Shown here in pieces: positions 27,060-37,072 of a stretch of 64,000 nt of DNA. The DNA is from Aureimonas sp. ME7 (lineage in GTDB: Bacteria > Pseudomonadota > Alphaproteobacteria > Rhizobiales > Rhizobiaceae): assembly GCF_903970965.1 (NCBI RefSeq), contig NZ_CAJCKW010000013.1:1-64000 (forward strand), read 5' to 3'. The notes below the pieces were generated by a model that was not told the origin of the DNA, searched no databases, and saw only the letters and a list, made by a program, of their open reading frames with translations. Within the stretch, counting starts at the first letter, position 1, and each line of letters starts with the position of its first letter. The position numbers were made by a program, and so were the translations under genes.

Positions 27060-27088
27060 GGGGCTGCGCGCGCCATGCGCGCAGCCCC
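27060..27088 (+). terminator. Strong hairpin between the two secreted-protein genes
   Basis: Perfect 12-bp stem GGGGCTGCGCGC (27060-27071) / complement (27077-27088), 5-base loop. No T-run follows, so it is more likely an attenuator or mRNA-stabilising hairpin than a full terminator. It could let the repeat protein be made in excess of the downstream secretion genes. Confidence 0.55.
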
Positions 27089-27140
27089 GCCATTCCATCC
27101 CCATCGCCGGGTGCGACGGGGGTGATCCGGGGGAAACGCC

Positions 27141-29192
27141 ATGATCCTCGACAGCACCAGCGAAGCGATCGCCCACTTCATCGGCCTCTTCAACATGGCG
27201 ATCGAAGAAGGGCGGATGCGCAAGGCCTTCCTCGAGTTCCAAGCCGTACCCGACCGCGAGCACATCCCCGATCCCGACGAAGCCGTCACCCCACGCGTCA
27301 ACACGTCCTACGACTTCGATGACTTCTATCCCCGCCTCCAATACGACCCGTCCGGCTGGTCGGTGGAGGGCGGCCCGAGAGCCCGGCTCTCGATGGACCT
27401 GCCGAGCGTGCAGGTGCCCCCGCTCGATCTCACGCGCCATCTCGCCCTCGACGCGCCCGAGCAGGCGCATCCTTTCATCCGCGGGCTCGGCGGCAGCGCG
27501 GTGGGCGTGATCGAACCGCCCGGCTCCGCGATCGCGATCGTGGTGCAGACGATCCAACTCCACGACGACGATTTCTTGAGCGCCGGCAACCACGGGCTGA
27601 CGCTCGTCCATTCGATGCTGGATTCGGCGGGCGAACTCGATCACCTTCTAGTGGAGGCGAGCGACCTGTCCCCGCTCGTCGACCTGTCGCTCTCAACCGA
27701 AAGCGTTCCCGCCCTGATCGACACGATCGAGCGGGCGCGGGACGCGCTCGCCGATTTCCAGCCGAGGCAAGCCGACGGCCTGACGACCTTCGTCGAGCGG
27801 GCGCACGTGCTGGACGGCATCTACGTCAACGGCGTCAAGGCCGACGCGGTGCCGGACTACGATCACTACCGGCCGCTGGAGACCGCGGAGGACCCTGCGT
27901 CCGATGCCCCCCGGAACGACGGCTTCGAGCGCAACGCCGGCCACACCGCCCATAGTGATGCGATGCGCACCGAGGGCCTCAGCCACACCTCCGATATGGA
28001 GATCACGGCCGGCGACAATCTCCTCCTCAACGAGGTGCGCCTGTCCAACGAATGGCTGGCTTCTGCCGTGATGGCGGTCGGCGGCGACCATATCGAGCTC
28101 AATGCGATCATCCAGTACAACGCCTGGACCGATATCGACTCCATCGGCTCGGATTTGGGCAGTTGGGCTCAGGACAAGGGCGACCCGACGCTCGGCTTCA
28201 ACATCGCCCAGTTCAAGCGGATCGACCCCTCGCACGACGCGAAACTCGCCGCTCCCGACCCCCATCCGAGCTTTCCCACAGCCTGGGCGGTCACCGAGAT
28301 CAAAGGCGATCTCGTGATCCTCAACTGGATCGAGCAATTCTCCTTCCTGGTGGACAACGACATCACGGTGATGTCGGCCTTCGGCTCCAAGGTCACCGCG
28401 GTGCTCGGTGACAACGCCGCTTCCAACCAGGTCTCGCTTCAGGAACTCGGACTCTACTACGACCTGATCGTGGTCGGCGGCAACGTCTACGACGTCAACC
28501 TGATCCAGCAGATGAACCTTCTGATGGACAACGATCTCGTGGCCGGGGCGAAGGGATTCCAGACGAGCGGCGACGGGTCAGTCGCCAGCCACGGCAATCT
28601 TTTGTGGAACCAGGCCAACATCGTCCAAGTCGGGTCGGCGGACCGTTTCTCGTCGATGCCCGAAGCCTATGCCAAGGCCCTGGCCGATTTCCAGGGCGGC
28701 AAGCATAGCCTGCCTTCGGGTGTTCTATCCGACCCGGCTTTCGCCAACCTTGCGGGCCTTCGCGTCCTCTACATCTCCGGCGACGTCGTGAACCTGCAAT
28801 ACGTGAAGCAGGTCAACGTTCTCGGCGACGGCGACCAAGTGGTCGCCGCGCGCAACCAGATGGAAAGCCATTCGGACGCCCATTGGACCGTCTCCACCGG
28901 CGCCAACACGCTGGTCAACGTGGCGAGCGTCGTCGATGTCGACGGCTACGCCAAGACCTATGTCGGCGGCCACGCCTATTCCGACGAAATGCTGGTCCAA
29001 GCCGAGTTCGTGCCGAACGACCCGTGGGCGCATGCACGCGACCCGCAGGCGCTCGTGTCCGAAGCCGTGGTGTTTCTCCACGACGACATGATGGGCGGAA
29101 GCGGCGATGCTCATGCCGGCCATCCCACGCCCTACGGGCACGCACCCGCCCACGCACCCCATCCCGACGTGATGCACACGATGCTGGCTTGA
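27141..29192 (+). CDS. Repeat-containing putative type I secretion substrate/accessory protein
   Basis: 683 aa, no N-terminal signal peptide. Residues 1-35 are a helical start (SEAIAHFIGLFNMAIEEGRM). From about 287 on I see at least five copies of a weak repeat, roughly [VI]xGDxxxLNxIxQxNxLxDND: ITAGDNLLLNEVRLSNEW (288-305), VGGDHIELNAIIQYNAW (313-329), IKGDLVILNWIEQFSFLVDN (387-406), VGGNVYDVNLIQQMNLLMDN (445-464), ISGDVVNLQYVKQVNVLGDG (545-564). The C-terminus is His/Pro-rich (HPTPYGHAPAHAPHP). Proteins of this kind beside T1SS genes are annotated in alphaproteobacteria as type I secretion proteins, with function unknown. It lies 13 bp before the ABC gene, so a substrate or partner role is likely. 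Confidence 0.75.
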   Translation: MILDSTSEAIAHFIGLFNMAIEEGRMRKAFLEFQAVPDREHIPDPDEAVTPRVNTSYDFDDFYPRLQYDPSGWSVEGGPRARLSMDLPSVQVPPLDLTRHLALDAPEQAHPFIRGLGGSAVGVIEPPGSAIAIVVQTIQLHDDDFLSAGNHGLTLVHSMLDSAGELDHLLVEASDLSPLVDLSLSTESVPALIDTIERARDALADFQPRQADGLTTFVERAHVLDGIYVNGVKADAVPDYDHYRPLETAEDPASDAPRNDGFERNAGHTAHSDAMRTEGLSHTSDMEITAGDNLLLNEVRLSNEWLASAVMAVGGDHIELNAIIQYNAWTDIDSIGSDLGSWAQDKGDPTLGFNIAQFKRIDPSHDAKLAAPDPHPSFPTAWAVTEIKGDLVILNWIEQFSFLVDNDITVMSAFGSKVTAVLGDNAASNQVSLQELGLYYDLIVVGGNVYDVNLIQQMNLLMDNDLVAGAKGFQTSGDGSVASHGNLLWNQANIVQVGSADRFSSMPEAYAKALADFQGGKHSLPSGVLSDPAFANLAGLRVLYISGDVVNLQYVKQVNVLGDGDQVVAARNQMESHSDAHWTVSTGANTLVNVASVVDVDGYAKTYVGGHAYSDEMLVQAEFVPNDPWAHARDPQALVSEAVVFLHDDMMGGSGDAHAGHPTPYGHAPAHAPHPDVMHTMLA

Positions 29193-29205
29193 AACGAGGA
29201 CTGAG

Positions 29206-31404
29206 ATGACCGACGACCGGGGGAACGGCTGGCATCTGGCCGAGGACGACATCATGGACCCGCCGAGCGAAAGCTCGGGCGAGGCCGCGCCTGAGCCGGC
29301 GGCGACGCCGAGCCGCTCCTCCGCGCTGCGCGCCCAGCGAGACAAGGAGCGGGCGATCGAGCGCTCGCTGGAAGACATCGCCATGACCGTGGCGCGCCTT
29401 CGCCAGGCCGCGGCCGCCGAAGACAAGGCCGCGGCCGCGCCGGAAGCCGCCGAGGCGCCCGCCATGCGCTCGCCCGAGGAACCCGCGGCCGAGGCGCCGA
29501 GCGCCGACATGAAGACCGCCAAGGCCGTGCCCGGCATGGTGACGATCGACGCCGACACCGGACCCTTGAAGGCGCCCGAGCGCAAGACCGGGGGCGGCGG
29601 GCCGGTTGATGGCGAAGGCGGTGGCGGCCGACGCGGCGGCGGCGGGGGAGGGGGCGGCGGCAACGGCGTCTTCCACAAGCGTCTCGGGCCGGTGGACTTC
29701 AACGCCTCGCTCGAAAAGGCGGCCAAGGCCGTCAAGCGCAACCTTTTGGCCGTGATCCTCTTCACGCTGGCCACCAACATCCTGGTTCTGGCCGTCCCGA
29801 TCTACCTGTTCCAGATCTCGGACCGCGTCCTCACCTCGCGCTCGATCGACACGCTGGTCATGCTGACGCTGGTGATCGTCGGCGCGGTGATCTTCCAGGC
29901 GATCTTCGACGCCATCCGACGCCTGATCCTGATGCGCACGGCCGTCGAGGTCGCCGCCCAGCTCGGTGCGCCGATCCTCAGCGCCGCCGCGCGCGCTTCG
30001 CTGCACGGAAACGGGCGCGAATACCAGATCCTCGGCGATCTCCAGCAGCTGCGCTCGTTTCTGACAGGCGGCACGCTGATGGCCTTTCTCGACGCGCCGA
30101 TGGCGCCTTTATTCGTCGTCGCGATCTTCCTGATCCACCCCCATCTCGGCTTCATCGTCGTCGGCACGGCGCTGGTGCTCCTCCTTCTCACCGTTCTCAA
30201 CCAGCGGGCGACGGAGGCGCCCTTCGGCGAGGCGAACGCGGCGCAGACCAAGGCCAACCTCCATCTCGATTCGATGACGCGCAACTCCCAGATCATCAAC
30301 GCGCTGGCGATGATCCCCGAGGCCGTGCAGATCTGGGGCCGCGACACGGCCGGCTCGCTGAAGGCGCAGGTCGTCGCGCAGGACCGCAACGTCATGTTCG
30401 CCGCGCTCTCCAAGGGCTTTCGCCTTCTGACGCAGGTCGGCATGCTCGGCTGGGGCTCGTTCCTCTCGCTGGAAGGGCACCTGACGGGCGGCATGGTGAT
30501 CGCGTCGTCGGTGATCGCCGGCCGCGCGCTCGCCCCGATCGAGGGCGCGATCGAGGGCTGGAACCACTTCGTCCAGTCGCAGGCCGCCTATGGCCGGATC
30601 TCAGCGCTTCTGAAGAACTCGCCGCTTAACTTCGAGCGCCTCAACCTGCCGCGCCCGGAAGGCCGGCTCGACGTCGAGCGCCTCCTGTTCGTGCCCCAGG
30701 GCACCAAGCGCGTCGTCCTGAACGGTCTCAGCTTCCAACTCCAGCCCGGCGACTCTCTCGCCATCATCGGCAATTCGGGCGCCGGCAAGACGACGCTCGG
30801 CAAGATGCTGGTGGGCTCGATCCTGCCCACATCCGGCGCCGTACGGCTCGACCTCATGGACCTGCGCAACTGGGACCAGCGCCAGTTCGGCGAGAACATC
30901 GGCTACCTGCCGCAGGACGTGCAGCTCTTTCCCGCCTCGATCAAGGCCAACATCGCCCGCATGCGCGAGGACGCGTCCGACGAGGACATCTATCAGGCGG
31001 CGATGCTGGCCGACGTCCACGAGATGATCTCGGGGCTGGCGCAGGGCTACGAGACGTTCGTCGCCGCCGACGGCGCGCCCCTGTCGGGCGGCCAGAAGCA
31101 GCGCATCGCGCTGGCGCGCGCCTTCTTCGGCAATCCGCGCTTCGTGGTGCTCGACGAGCCGAACTCCAACCTCGACAGCGCAGGCGACGCCGCCCTCGGC
31201 CGCGCGCTGGCCCACGCCAAATCGCAGCGCATCACGGTGGTCACGATCACCCAGCGCCCCGCGCTCCTTCAGAGCGTCGACAAGATCCTCGTCCTCAACA
31301 ACGGCACGATCGGCCTCTTCGGCATGCGCCAGGACGTTCTGAAAGCCTTGTCGGAGCGCGGCTTCAACATCGACGGCGGCGGGCCGTTCGGGCAGATCCA
31401 GTAG
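29206..31404 (+). CDS. Type I secretion ABC transporter (permease-ATPase), PrsD-like, with long N-terminal extension
   Basis: 732 aa, about 150 longer than PrsD/PrtD. Residues 1-165 are an added region: charged helices (LRAQRDKERAIERSLEDIAM), an Ala/Glu-rich linker and a Gly tract (RRGGGGGGGGGNG); no C39 peptidase domain. Six membrane helices begin near 180 (LLAVILFTLATNILVLAVPI). The ATPase has Walker A GNSGAGKTT, signature LSGGQKQR and Walker B FVVLDEPNSNLD. The H-switch position reads ITQRPA, with Gln683 instead of His. It would export the upstream proteins through HlyD and a TolC-type channel; no tolC is present in the window. Confidence 0.93.
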   Translation: MTDDRGNGWHLAEDDIMDPPSESSGEAAPEPAATPSRSSALRAQRDKERAIERSLEDIAMTVARLRQAAAAEDKAAAAPEAAEAPAMRSPEEPAAEAPSADMKTAKAVPGMVTIDADTGPLKAPERKTGGGGPVDGEGGGGRRGGGGGGGGGNGVFHKRLGPVDFNASLEKAAKAVKRNLLAVILFTLATNILVLAVPIYLFQISDRVLTSRSIDTLVMLTLVIVGAVIFQAIFDAIRRLILMRTAVEVAAQLGAPILSAAARASLHGNGREYQILGDLQQLRSFLTGGTLMAFLDAPMAPLFVVAIFLIHPHLGFIVVGTALVLLLLTVLNQRATEAPFGEANAAQTKANLHLDSMTRNSQIINALAMIPEAVQIWGRDTAGSLKAQVVAQDRNVMFAALSKGFRLLTQVGMLGWGSFLSLEGHLTGGMVIASSVIAGRALAPIEGAIEGWNHFVQSQAAYGRISALLKNSPLNFERLNLPRPEGRLDVERLLFVPQGTKRVVLNGLSFQLQPGDSLAIIGNSGAGKTTLGKMLVGSILPTSGAVRLDLMDLRNWDQRQFGENIGYLPQDVQLFPASIKANIARMREDASDEDIYQAAMLADVHEMISGLAQGYETFVAADGAPLSGGQKQRIALARAFFGNPRFVVLDEPNSNLDSAGDAALGRALAHAKSQRITVVTITQRPALLQSVDKILVLNNGTIGLFGMRQDVLKALSERGFNIDGGGPFGQIQ

Positions 31405-31415
31405 GGAAAACGGGC

Positions 31416-32756
31416 ATGAGTTCCGATATCGCCAAGGTCCACGACATCGAATGGTTCGCCGAAGTGCCCCGGTCGATCCGCAAGCCGGTCTGGATCGGGC
31501 TTGGCCTGCTTCTCCTCGTGTTCGGGGGCTTCGGCACCTGGGCCTTCACGGCGCCGCTGGCCGCCGCCATCGTCGCGCCCGGCTCCTTCGTCGCCACGGG
31601 TCAGAACAAGATCGTGCAGCATCTGGAGGGCGGCATCATCAAGTCGCTTCTCGTCAGCGAGGGCGACCACGTGGTCGAGGGTCAGCCGCTCGTCAAGCTG
31701 GACGAGACCTCCGCGCTCACCAACGACCGACAGCTCTTCCTGCGCCGCGCCCGGCTGGAGGCCGTGGTCGCGCGTCTCACGGCGGAGGCGCACGGAGCCG
31801 AAACCATCGCCTGGCCCGCCATCGTCGACAAGAACCGGGGCGACGCGGACGTCGCGGAGATCATCGAAAGCCAGGACGTCAACTTCCAGTCTTCGCTCGG
31901 CAAGCTGAAGAGTGACGTCACCCTGTTCCAGCAGAACATCGACTCCCTCGATTTCCGCATCCGCGGCTACGAACTGCAGTCGAACTCGCTGACCCGGCAA
32001 CTCGGCCTCCTCAACGAGGAGTACCAGGGCAAGACGACGCTTCTGAAGATGGGGCTCCTGCGCGGCACCGAGATCAAGACGATCCAGCGCGCGATCGCCG
32101 ACGCGGAAGGCCAGGTCGGGCGCCTCGATTCGGAAGCCGCCGAGACCAAGGCCCAGCAGACGCGCTACGATCAGCAGATCGACCAGGCGCGCCGAACCTA
32201 CCAGCAGGCAGCCCTGGACGAACTCCAAACGGCGGAAACCGAGCTCGACACCATTCGCGAGCAGTCGCGCCAGGCCGAAAGCGTCCTGAAGCGCACGACG
32301 ATCGAGGCGCCCGTCACCGGCACGGTGGTGCGCATGTTCTACCACACCTCGGGGGGCGTCATCGAGAGCGGCAAGCAGATCCTCGAGATCCTGCCCTCCG
32401 ACGTGCCGCTGATCCTGGAGGTGCAGGTGCCGCGTACCGACATCGACAACGTGCGCGTCGGCGAGCACGCGACCGTGCGCCTGACCGCGCTCAACCAGCG
32501 CATCACGCCGGTTCTCAACGGCGAGGTGTTCTACGTCTCGGCCGACGCGATCCCCGATACGACGCATATGGACGGGCGCGAGGTCTATGTGGCGCGCGTC
32601 AAGCTCCCGGTCTCGGAGATCGCCCGCGTGCCCGGCTTCTCGCCGACCCCCGGCATGCCCGCCGAGATCCTGATCCAGACGGCCAAGCGTACCTTCTTCG
32701 AATACATCTCGAAACCCGTGCGCGACTCGATGGCCCGGGCCTTTTCGGAAAACTGA
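31416..32756 (+). CDS. HlyD-family periplasmic adaptor of the type I secretion system (PrsE-like)
   Basis: 446 aa. One N-terminal membrane helix (about 29-50, LGLLLLVFGGFGTWAF), then the lipoyl-like half (VQHLEGGIIKSLLVSEGDHV), a long coiled-coil hairpin (about 150-300) and the beta-barrel (IEAPVTGTVVRMFYHTSGGV, LNQRITPVLNGEVFYVSADA). It bridges the ABC protein and the outer-membrane channel. It starts 11 bp after the ABC gene, in one operon, and a terminator follows at 32771. Confidence 0.95.
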   Translation: MSSDIAKVHDIEWFAEVPRSIRKPVWIGLGLLLLVFGGFGTWAFTAPLAAAIVAPGSFVATGQNKIVQHLEGGIIKSLLVSEGDHVVEGQPLVKLDETSALTNDRQLFLRRARLEAVVARLTAEAHGAETIAWPAIVDKNRGDADVAEIIESQDVNFQSSLGKLKSDVTLFQQNIDSLDFRIRGYELQSNSLTRQLGLLNEEYQGKTTLLKMGLLRGTEIKTIQRAIADAEGQVGRLDSEAAETKAQQTRYDQQIDQARRTYQQAALDELQTAETELDTIREQSRQAESVLKRTTIEAPVTGTVVRMFYHTSGGVIESGKQILEILPSDVPLILEVQVPRTDIDNVRVGEHATVRLTALNQRITPVLNGEVFYVSADAIPDTTHMDGREVYVARVKLPVSEIARVPGFSPTPGMPAEILIQTAKRTFFEYISKPVRDSMARAFSEN

Positions 32757-32770
32757 AGCCTTGCGCTGGC

Positions 32771-32805
32771 AAGGGCTCCGATCTCCCGGACGGGATCGGA
32801 GCCTT
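32771..32805. terminator. Terminator after the secretion operon
   Basis: GGCTCCGATC (32774-32783) pairs with GATCGGAGCC (32794-32803), flanked by AAG and TT, with a further inner CCCG/CGGG pairing. It lies between the HlyD stop and the stop of the convergent TonB-domain gene, so it may serve both. Confidence 0.75.
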
Positions 32806-32819
32806 CCGGCTGCCTAGCC

Positions 32820-33731
32820 TCATTCGGGCATCACGCTCGTGCCTTGCACGATACGCCCGATGATGCGCCGCGCCGAATCCGCTTCATCGTCCGCCGCCAT
32901 GCAAATCAGCGAGACCGTTCCTTCCGGTCGGTCGTAGAACAGGTTGAAGGTGATCCATCCGTCATCCGTCGGCTGGTCCCTTTCCCGGCTCTCGATCGTG
33001 ACCAACCGGGCGCCGTCGTGGTCCGAAACGCTCGTCGCCACGACATCGTAACCGAGCTCGCGCATGGCATCGGTTTCGCGCGCGGCTGCGGCTTCGATAT
33101 TGGCAGGCTCGTTCAATGCGGCCTGATCCGGCCGTACCGTCTTCGCCCGCTGTTCCATCGTCAGGTTGCAGATCCGGGCCGGCTGTGCCAAATCCCCATC
33201 GGCCTTTAGTCCGTCGGCGGAGATGTCCACCAGGAGATTGCCGGAATCGTCTTCCTTCGGCGTCTGGACGGAAAGGGGCGCTGGAAGCTCGACGCGCAGG
33301 CCCGACGCCGCGTCCACGAACAAGCGAACCGGACGAGCGGGATCGTTGGCCGGGAAGCGGAAGACGAAGGGGGCGACCAGCGTCACCGTCTCGCTGGTCA
33401 TGTCCGGAGTAAAGGGTGGAATGTCGTCCGCCGTGCGCGCCATGCGCAGCGCCGCCTCGTCGAGCACGGACGCCCCGGAGGTGCGTCGAAGCGTTGCGCT
33501 CCGCACCGACCCGTCCCGATTCACCGAGATCTCGACGCGGGCGGTTGGGTCGCCGCCGATCCCTGCGAAACCCGCGAGATCGGGATAGGGGGTGTTGATG
33601 GCCGTGCGCGCGGCGCGGGCCCACTCCGCCTTCGACATGGGCGGCTTGGGCTTGTCCTCGGCCATTGCCTGTTGGGAGCCGACGAGAACGACGCCGACGA
33701 GGAGGCCGTGCCAAAGGCTGGCAAGGGGCAT
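32820..33731 (-). CDS. Periplasmic protein with TonB C-terminal-like domain
   Basis: 303 aa, ATG 33729-33731 behind GGAGG. Signal peptide at 1-24 (LLVGVVLVGSQQAMA). Residues about 40-130 read as a TonB C-terminal domain (ARVEISVNRDGSVRSATLRR, SGASVLDEAALRMAR, FVFRFP). The rest, with two Cys in a CNL... and a CMAADDE stretch, is unfamiliar. Real TonB has an N-terminal membrane anchor and Pro-rich spacer, both absent here, so this is not an energy transducer but a periplasmic relative. Function unknown. Confidence 0.7.
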   Translation of the reverse strand: MPLASLWHGLLVGVVLVGSQQAMAEDKPKPPMSKAEWARAARTAINTPYPDLAGFAGIGGDPTARVEISVNRDGSVRSATLRRTSGASVLDEAALRMARTADDIPPFTPDMTSETVTLVAPFVFRFPANDPARPVRLFVDAASGLRVELPAPLSVQTPKEDDSGNLLVDISADGLKADGDLAQPARICNLTMEQRAKTVRPDQAALNEPANIEAAAARETDAMRELGYDVVATSVSDHDGARLVTIESRERDQPTDDGWITFNLFYDRPEGTVSLICMAADDEADSARRIIGRIVQGTSVMPE

Positions 33732-33806
33732 GCATATGCCTCCTCTCTCGCCCTCCGGTGGCGCGAGGAAACTATGAGCCGTCCAGACGTGGTCGGCCGA
33801 CAAATA

Positions 33807-35621
33807 TCAGCTGTCCATCTTCAGGGCGGCGATGAAGGCTTCCTGGGGGATGTCGACCTTGCCGAACTGGCGCATGCGCTTCTTGCCCTCCTTCTGCTTG
33901 TCGAGGAGCTTGCGCTTGCGGCTGGCGTCGCCGCCGTAGCACTTGGCCGTCACGTCCTTGCGCAGCGCCGAGATCGTCTCGCGTGCGATCACCTTGCCGC
34001 CGATCGCTGCCTGGATCGGGATCTTGAAGAGGTGGTTCGGGATCAGCTCCTTGAGCTTCTCGCACATGGCGCGCCCGCGCTTTTCGGCCTGCGTCCGGTG
34101 CACCAGCATGGAAAGCGCGTCCACCGGCTCGGCGTTGACCAGCACGGAAAGCTTCACGAGGTCGCCCTCGCGGTAGTCGGCGAGCTGGTAGTCGAACGAG
34201 GCGTAGCCCTTGGAGATCGACTTCAAACGGTCGTAGAAGTCGAACACCACCTCGTTGAGTGGCAGTTCGTAGGAGACCATCGCGCGCTTGCCGACATAGG
34301 AAAGATCGGTCTGCACGCCGCGCCGCTCCTGGCACAGCGTCAGAATGTTGCCGAGATAATCGTCAGGCGTCAGGATCGTCGCCTTGATCCAGGGCTCGTA
34401 GATCGCCTCGATCTGCATCGTGTCCGGCATGTCGGCCGGGTTGTGCAGCATCACCGTCTCGCCCGATCGCATCCGGATCTCGTAGACGACGGATGGCGCG
34501 GTCGCGATCAGGTCGAGGTCGAACTCGCGGCTCAGACGCTCTTGGATGATCTCGAGGTGCAGGAGCCCGAGAAAACCGCAGCGGAAGCCGAAGCCGAGGG
34601 CGGCCGAGGATTCCATTTCGAAGGAGAAGCTCGCGTCGTTGAGGCGAAGCTTGCCCATGGCGGCGCGCAGGTCGTCGAAGGCAGCGGCGTCCGTCGGGAA
34701 CAGGCCGCAGAAGACGACGGGCTGCGCCGGCTGGAAGCCCGGCAGCATCTCGGCCGTCTGGCGCTTGTCCTCGGTGATCGTGTCGCCGACGCGCGTGTCG
34801 GCAACCTCCTTGATCGAGGCCGTGATGAAGCCGATCTCGCCGGGCCCGAGCGCCTCCGAGTTGACCATCTTGGGCGTGAACACGCCGACCCGGTCGACGG
34901 GGTACTTGGCGTCCGTGCCCATCATGCGAATGGTCTGGCCCTTCTTGAGTTCACCGTCGATCACGCGAACGAGGACCACGACGCCGAGATAGGCGTCGTA
35001 CCACGAGTCCACCAGCATCGCCTTCAAGGGCGCCGCGCGGTCGCCGGTCTTCGGCGCGGGCAGGCGCTTGACGATGGCTTCCAGCACGTCCTCGATGCCG
35101 AGACCGGATTTCGCCGAGATCATCACCGCTTGGCTCGCGTCGATGCCGATGACCTCCTCGATCTGCTCCTTGGCCTTTTCGGGCTCGGCGGCGGGCAGGT
35201 CGATCTTGTTGAGGACGGGCACGATCTCGAGATCGTTGTCGAGCGCCAGATACACGTTGGCGAGCGTCTGCGCCTCGACGCCCTGCGCCGCGTCCACCAC
35301 GAGGAGCGCGCCCTCGCAGGCCGACAGCGAGCGCGACACCTCGTAGGCGAAGTCGACGTGCCCCGGCGTGTCGATGAGGTTGAGGACGTAGGTTTCCCCG
35401 TCCTCGGCCTTGTAGTGCAGGCGCACGGTCTGCGCCTTGATGGTGATCCCGCGCTCCTTCTCGATATCCATGTTATCGAGAACTTGTTCCTTGCCCGCCA
35501 TCTCGCGCGCGTCGAGCCCGCCGGTGAGCTGGATCAGCCGGTCGGCGAGCGTCGATTTGCCATGGTCGATATGGGCGACGATGGAGAAGTTGCGGATGCG
35601 GGATAGCGGCGTCTGGCTCAT
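33807..35621 (-). CDS. lepA: Elongation factor 4 (LepA)
   Basis: 604 aa. GTPase motifs: [14 protein letters not shown] (G1), DTPGHVDF (G3), NKIDLP (G4). The LepA-specific C-terminal domain is recognised from [17 protein letters not shown] and [23 protein letters not shown]4 back-translocates or rescues stalled ribosomes. Start ATG 35619-35621 ([18 protein letters not shown]), the family N-terminus. It is a single gene here, without lepB. Confidence 0.97.
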   Translation of the reverse strand: MSQTPLSRIRNFSIVAHIDHGKSTLADRLIQLTGGLDAREMAGKEQVLDNMDIEKERGITIKAQTVRLHYKAEDGETYVLNLIDTPGHVDFAYEVSRSLSACEGALLVVDAAQGVEAQTLANVYLALDNDLEIVPVLNKIDLPAAEPEKAKEQIEEVIGIDASQAVMISAKSGLGIEDVLEAIVKRLPAPKTGDRAAPLKAMLVDSWYDAYLGVVVLVRVIDGELKKGQTIRMMGTDAKYPVDRVGVFTPKMVNSEALGPGEIGFITASIKEVADTRVGDTITEDKRQTAEMLPGFQPAQPVVFCGLFPTDAAAFDDLRAAMGKLRLNDASFSFEMESSAALGFGFRCGFLGLLHLEIIQERLSREFDLDLIATAPSVVYEIRMRSGETVMLHNPADMPDTMQIEAIYEPWIKATILTPDDYLGNILTLCQERRGVQTDLSYVGKRAMVSYELPLNEVVFDFYDRLKSISKGYASFDYQLADYREGDLVKLSVLVNAEPVDALSMLVHRTQAEKRGRAMCEKLKELIPNHLFKIPIQAAIGGKVIARETISALRKDVTAKCYGGDASRKRKLLDKQKEGKKRMRQFGKVDIPQEAFIAALKMDS

Positions 35622-35685
35622 GAGACGCCCTATAAGGCTTTGCGCCGGAAACGGGAATGGGGTTTCGCGTGGGCGCGAGGCGCGA

Positions 35686-36915
35686 TCAGGCTCCGTCGCC
35701 ACGCGCGATCCGCCCGCCCCGGGCTTCGCCGAAGAAGAACGGGCGAAGGCGCACGCCGACCGTGTTGCCGGCGAACGCCGCGACCAGCCACAGCCAGCCA
35801 TGGAGCGAACCGGAGGCGATGCCGGAGAAGTAGGCGCCGATGTTGCAGCCATAGGCGATGCGCGCGCCGTAGCCCAGAAGCAGCCCCCCGACGACGGCCG
35901 CGAGGAGCGAACGGAAGGGGATGCGCAGCGAGGGCGCGAAGCGGCCGGCAAGGCTGGCCGCCAGCATCGCGCCGCCGATGATGCCGAAGTCCATGACCGA
36001 GGTGACGTCGGCAAAGACGCTGGACGAAAGCGCCTTGGCGTTGGCCGGCGTCTGCCAGTAGCTCCAGGCCGACGGCGTGAGACCCAGAAGCTCGGCGCCC
36101 TTGGCGCCCCAGAGCGCAAAGGCGGAGGTGACGCCCCAGGGGCGCCCGGCGAGCGCCAGCGTCACGAAGTTGAGGACGGCGAGCGCCAGCGCCCCGGCGA
36201 CGAGCGGCCAAGGCCCGCGCGCGAAGCGAGCGAAACCTTCGTTCGGACTTGGCGTCTCGTGCTCCAGCGCGCCGTGCCGGCGACGTTCGAAGAGGACGGT
36301 GAGGGCCGCGATCGCCGCAAACAGCGCCAGCGACACGAGAATGCCAACCCAAGGCCCGAACGTCTGGACGAGCGACACCGGCGGGAGGGCGGGAAGCGCC
36401 TGCCACCAGTCGAAATGCACGGTCGCCCAGACCGAGCCGATCACGAAGAACAGAAGCGTCACCAGCATGCGCGCGTTGCCGCCGCCGGCCGTGAACAGGG
36501 TGCCGGACGCGCAACCGCCGCCCATCTGCATGCCGATGCCGAACATGAAGGCGCCAATCAGGACGCCGAGCGACAAGGGCGCGGCGCTGCCCGAAACCAG
36601 CTGGCCGAACAGGGTTCCGCTCGCCAGAACCGGAAAGAACAGGACGACCGCGAGCGCCAGCATCGCCATCTGCGCGCGAAGGCCGCGCCCCCGGCGCTCG
36701 AGGATGAAGACGCGCCAGGCCGAGGTGAAGCCGAAGGCCGCATGGTAGAGCGTCAGGCCGAGCGCGCCGCCGAGCAGCAGGAGCGCACCCTGGCGCGGAC
36801 CGTAGACCGAGCCGAGCGCCAGGGCGCCGAAAAGAAGGGCGGCGAGCGCCAGAAGCCCAGGCGTTCCCGGCAGAACCGAGCGGAAGGGTGGCGAACGGAG
36901 AGCGGCATCGGTCAT
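35686..36915 (-). CDS. YeeE/YedE-family (thiosulfate/sulfur-compound) transporter
   Basis: 409 aa with about ten membrane segments. Two half repeats carry the key Cys motifs, [16 protein letters not shown] in the first half and [15 protein letters not shown] in the second, which in YeeE of Spirochaeta pass thiosulfate along Cys residues. Start at ATG 36913-36915. It lies 64 bp upstream of the lepA start on the same strand. No TusA-like partner is adjacent. The sulfur substrate cannot be told. Confidence 0.88.
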   Translation of the reverse strand: MTDAALRSPPFRSVLPGTPGLLALAALLFGALALGSVYGPRQGALLLLGGALGLTLYHAAFGFTSAWRVFILERRGRGLRAQMAMLALAVVLFFPVLASGTLFGQLVSGSAAPLSLGVLIGAFMFGIGMQMGGGCASGTLFTAGGGNARMLVTLLFFVIGSVWATVHFDWWQALPALPPVSLVQTFGPWVGILVSLALFAAIAALTVLFERRRHGALEHETPSPNEGFARFARGPWPLVAGALALAVLNFVTLALAGRPWGVTSAFALWGAKGAELLGLTPSAWSYWQTPANAKALSSSVFADVTSVMDFGIIGGAMLAASLAGRFAPSLRIPFRSLLAAVVGGLLLGYGARIAYGCNIGAYFSGIASGSLHGWLWLVAAFAGNTVGVRLRPFFFGEARGGRIARGDGA

Positions 36916-37072
36916 GAAACGACTTTCGGACCCGGCGGACACGATCGTCGGCCGGATAAGGCAGATGGGTCAAAAGGAACGATGGGGAACATAAGCCTAC
37001 CCTACCGTTCGCGCCAAGCATGAAGCGCCAAATCCGCCCGCTTTCGCGAACGAGCTTTCCGCCTCGAGGCCA

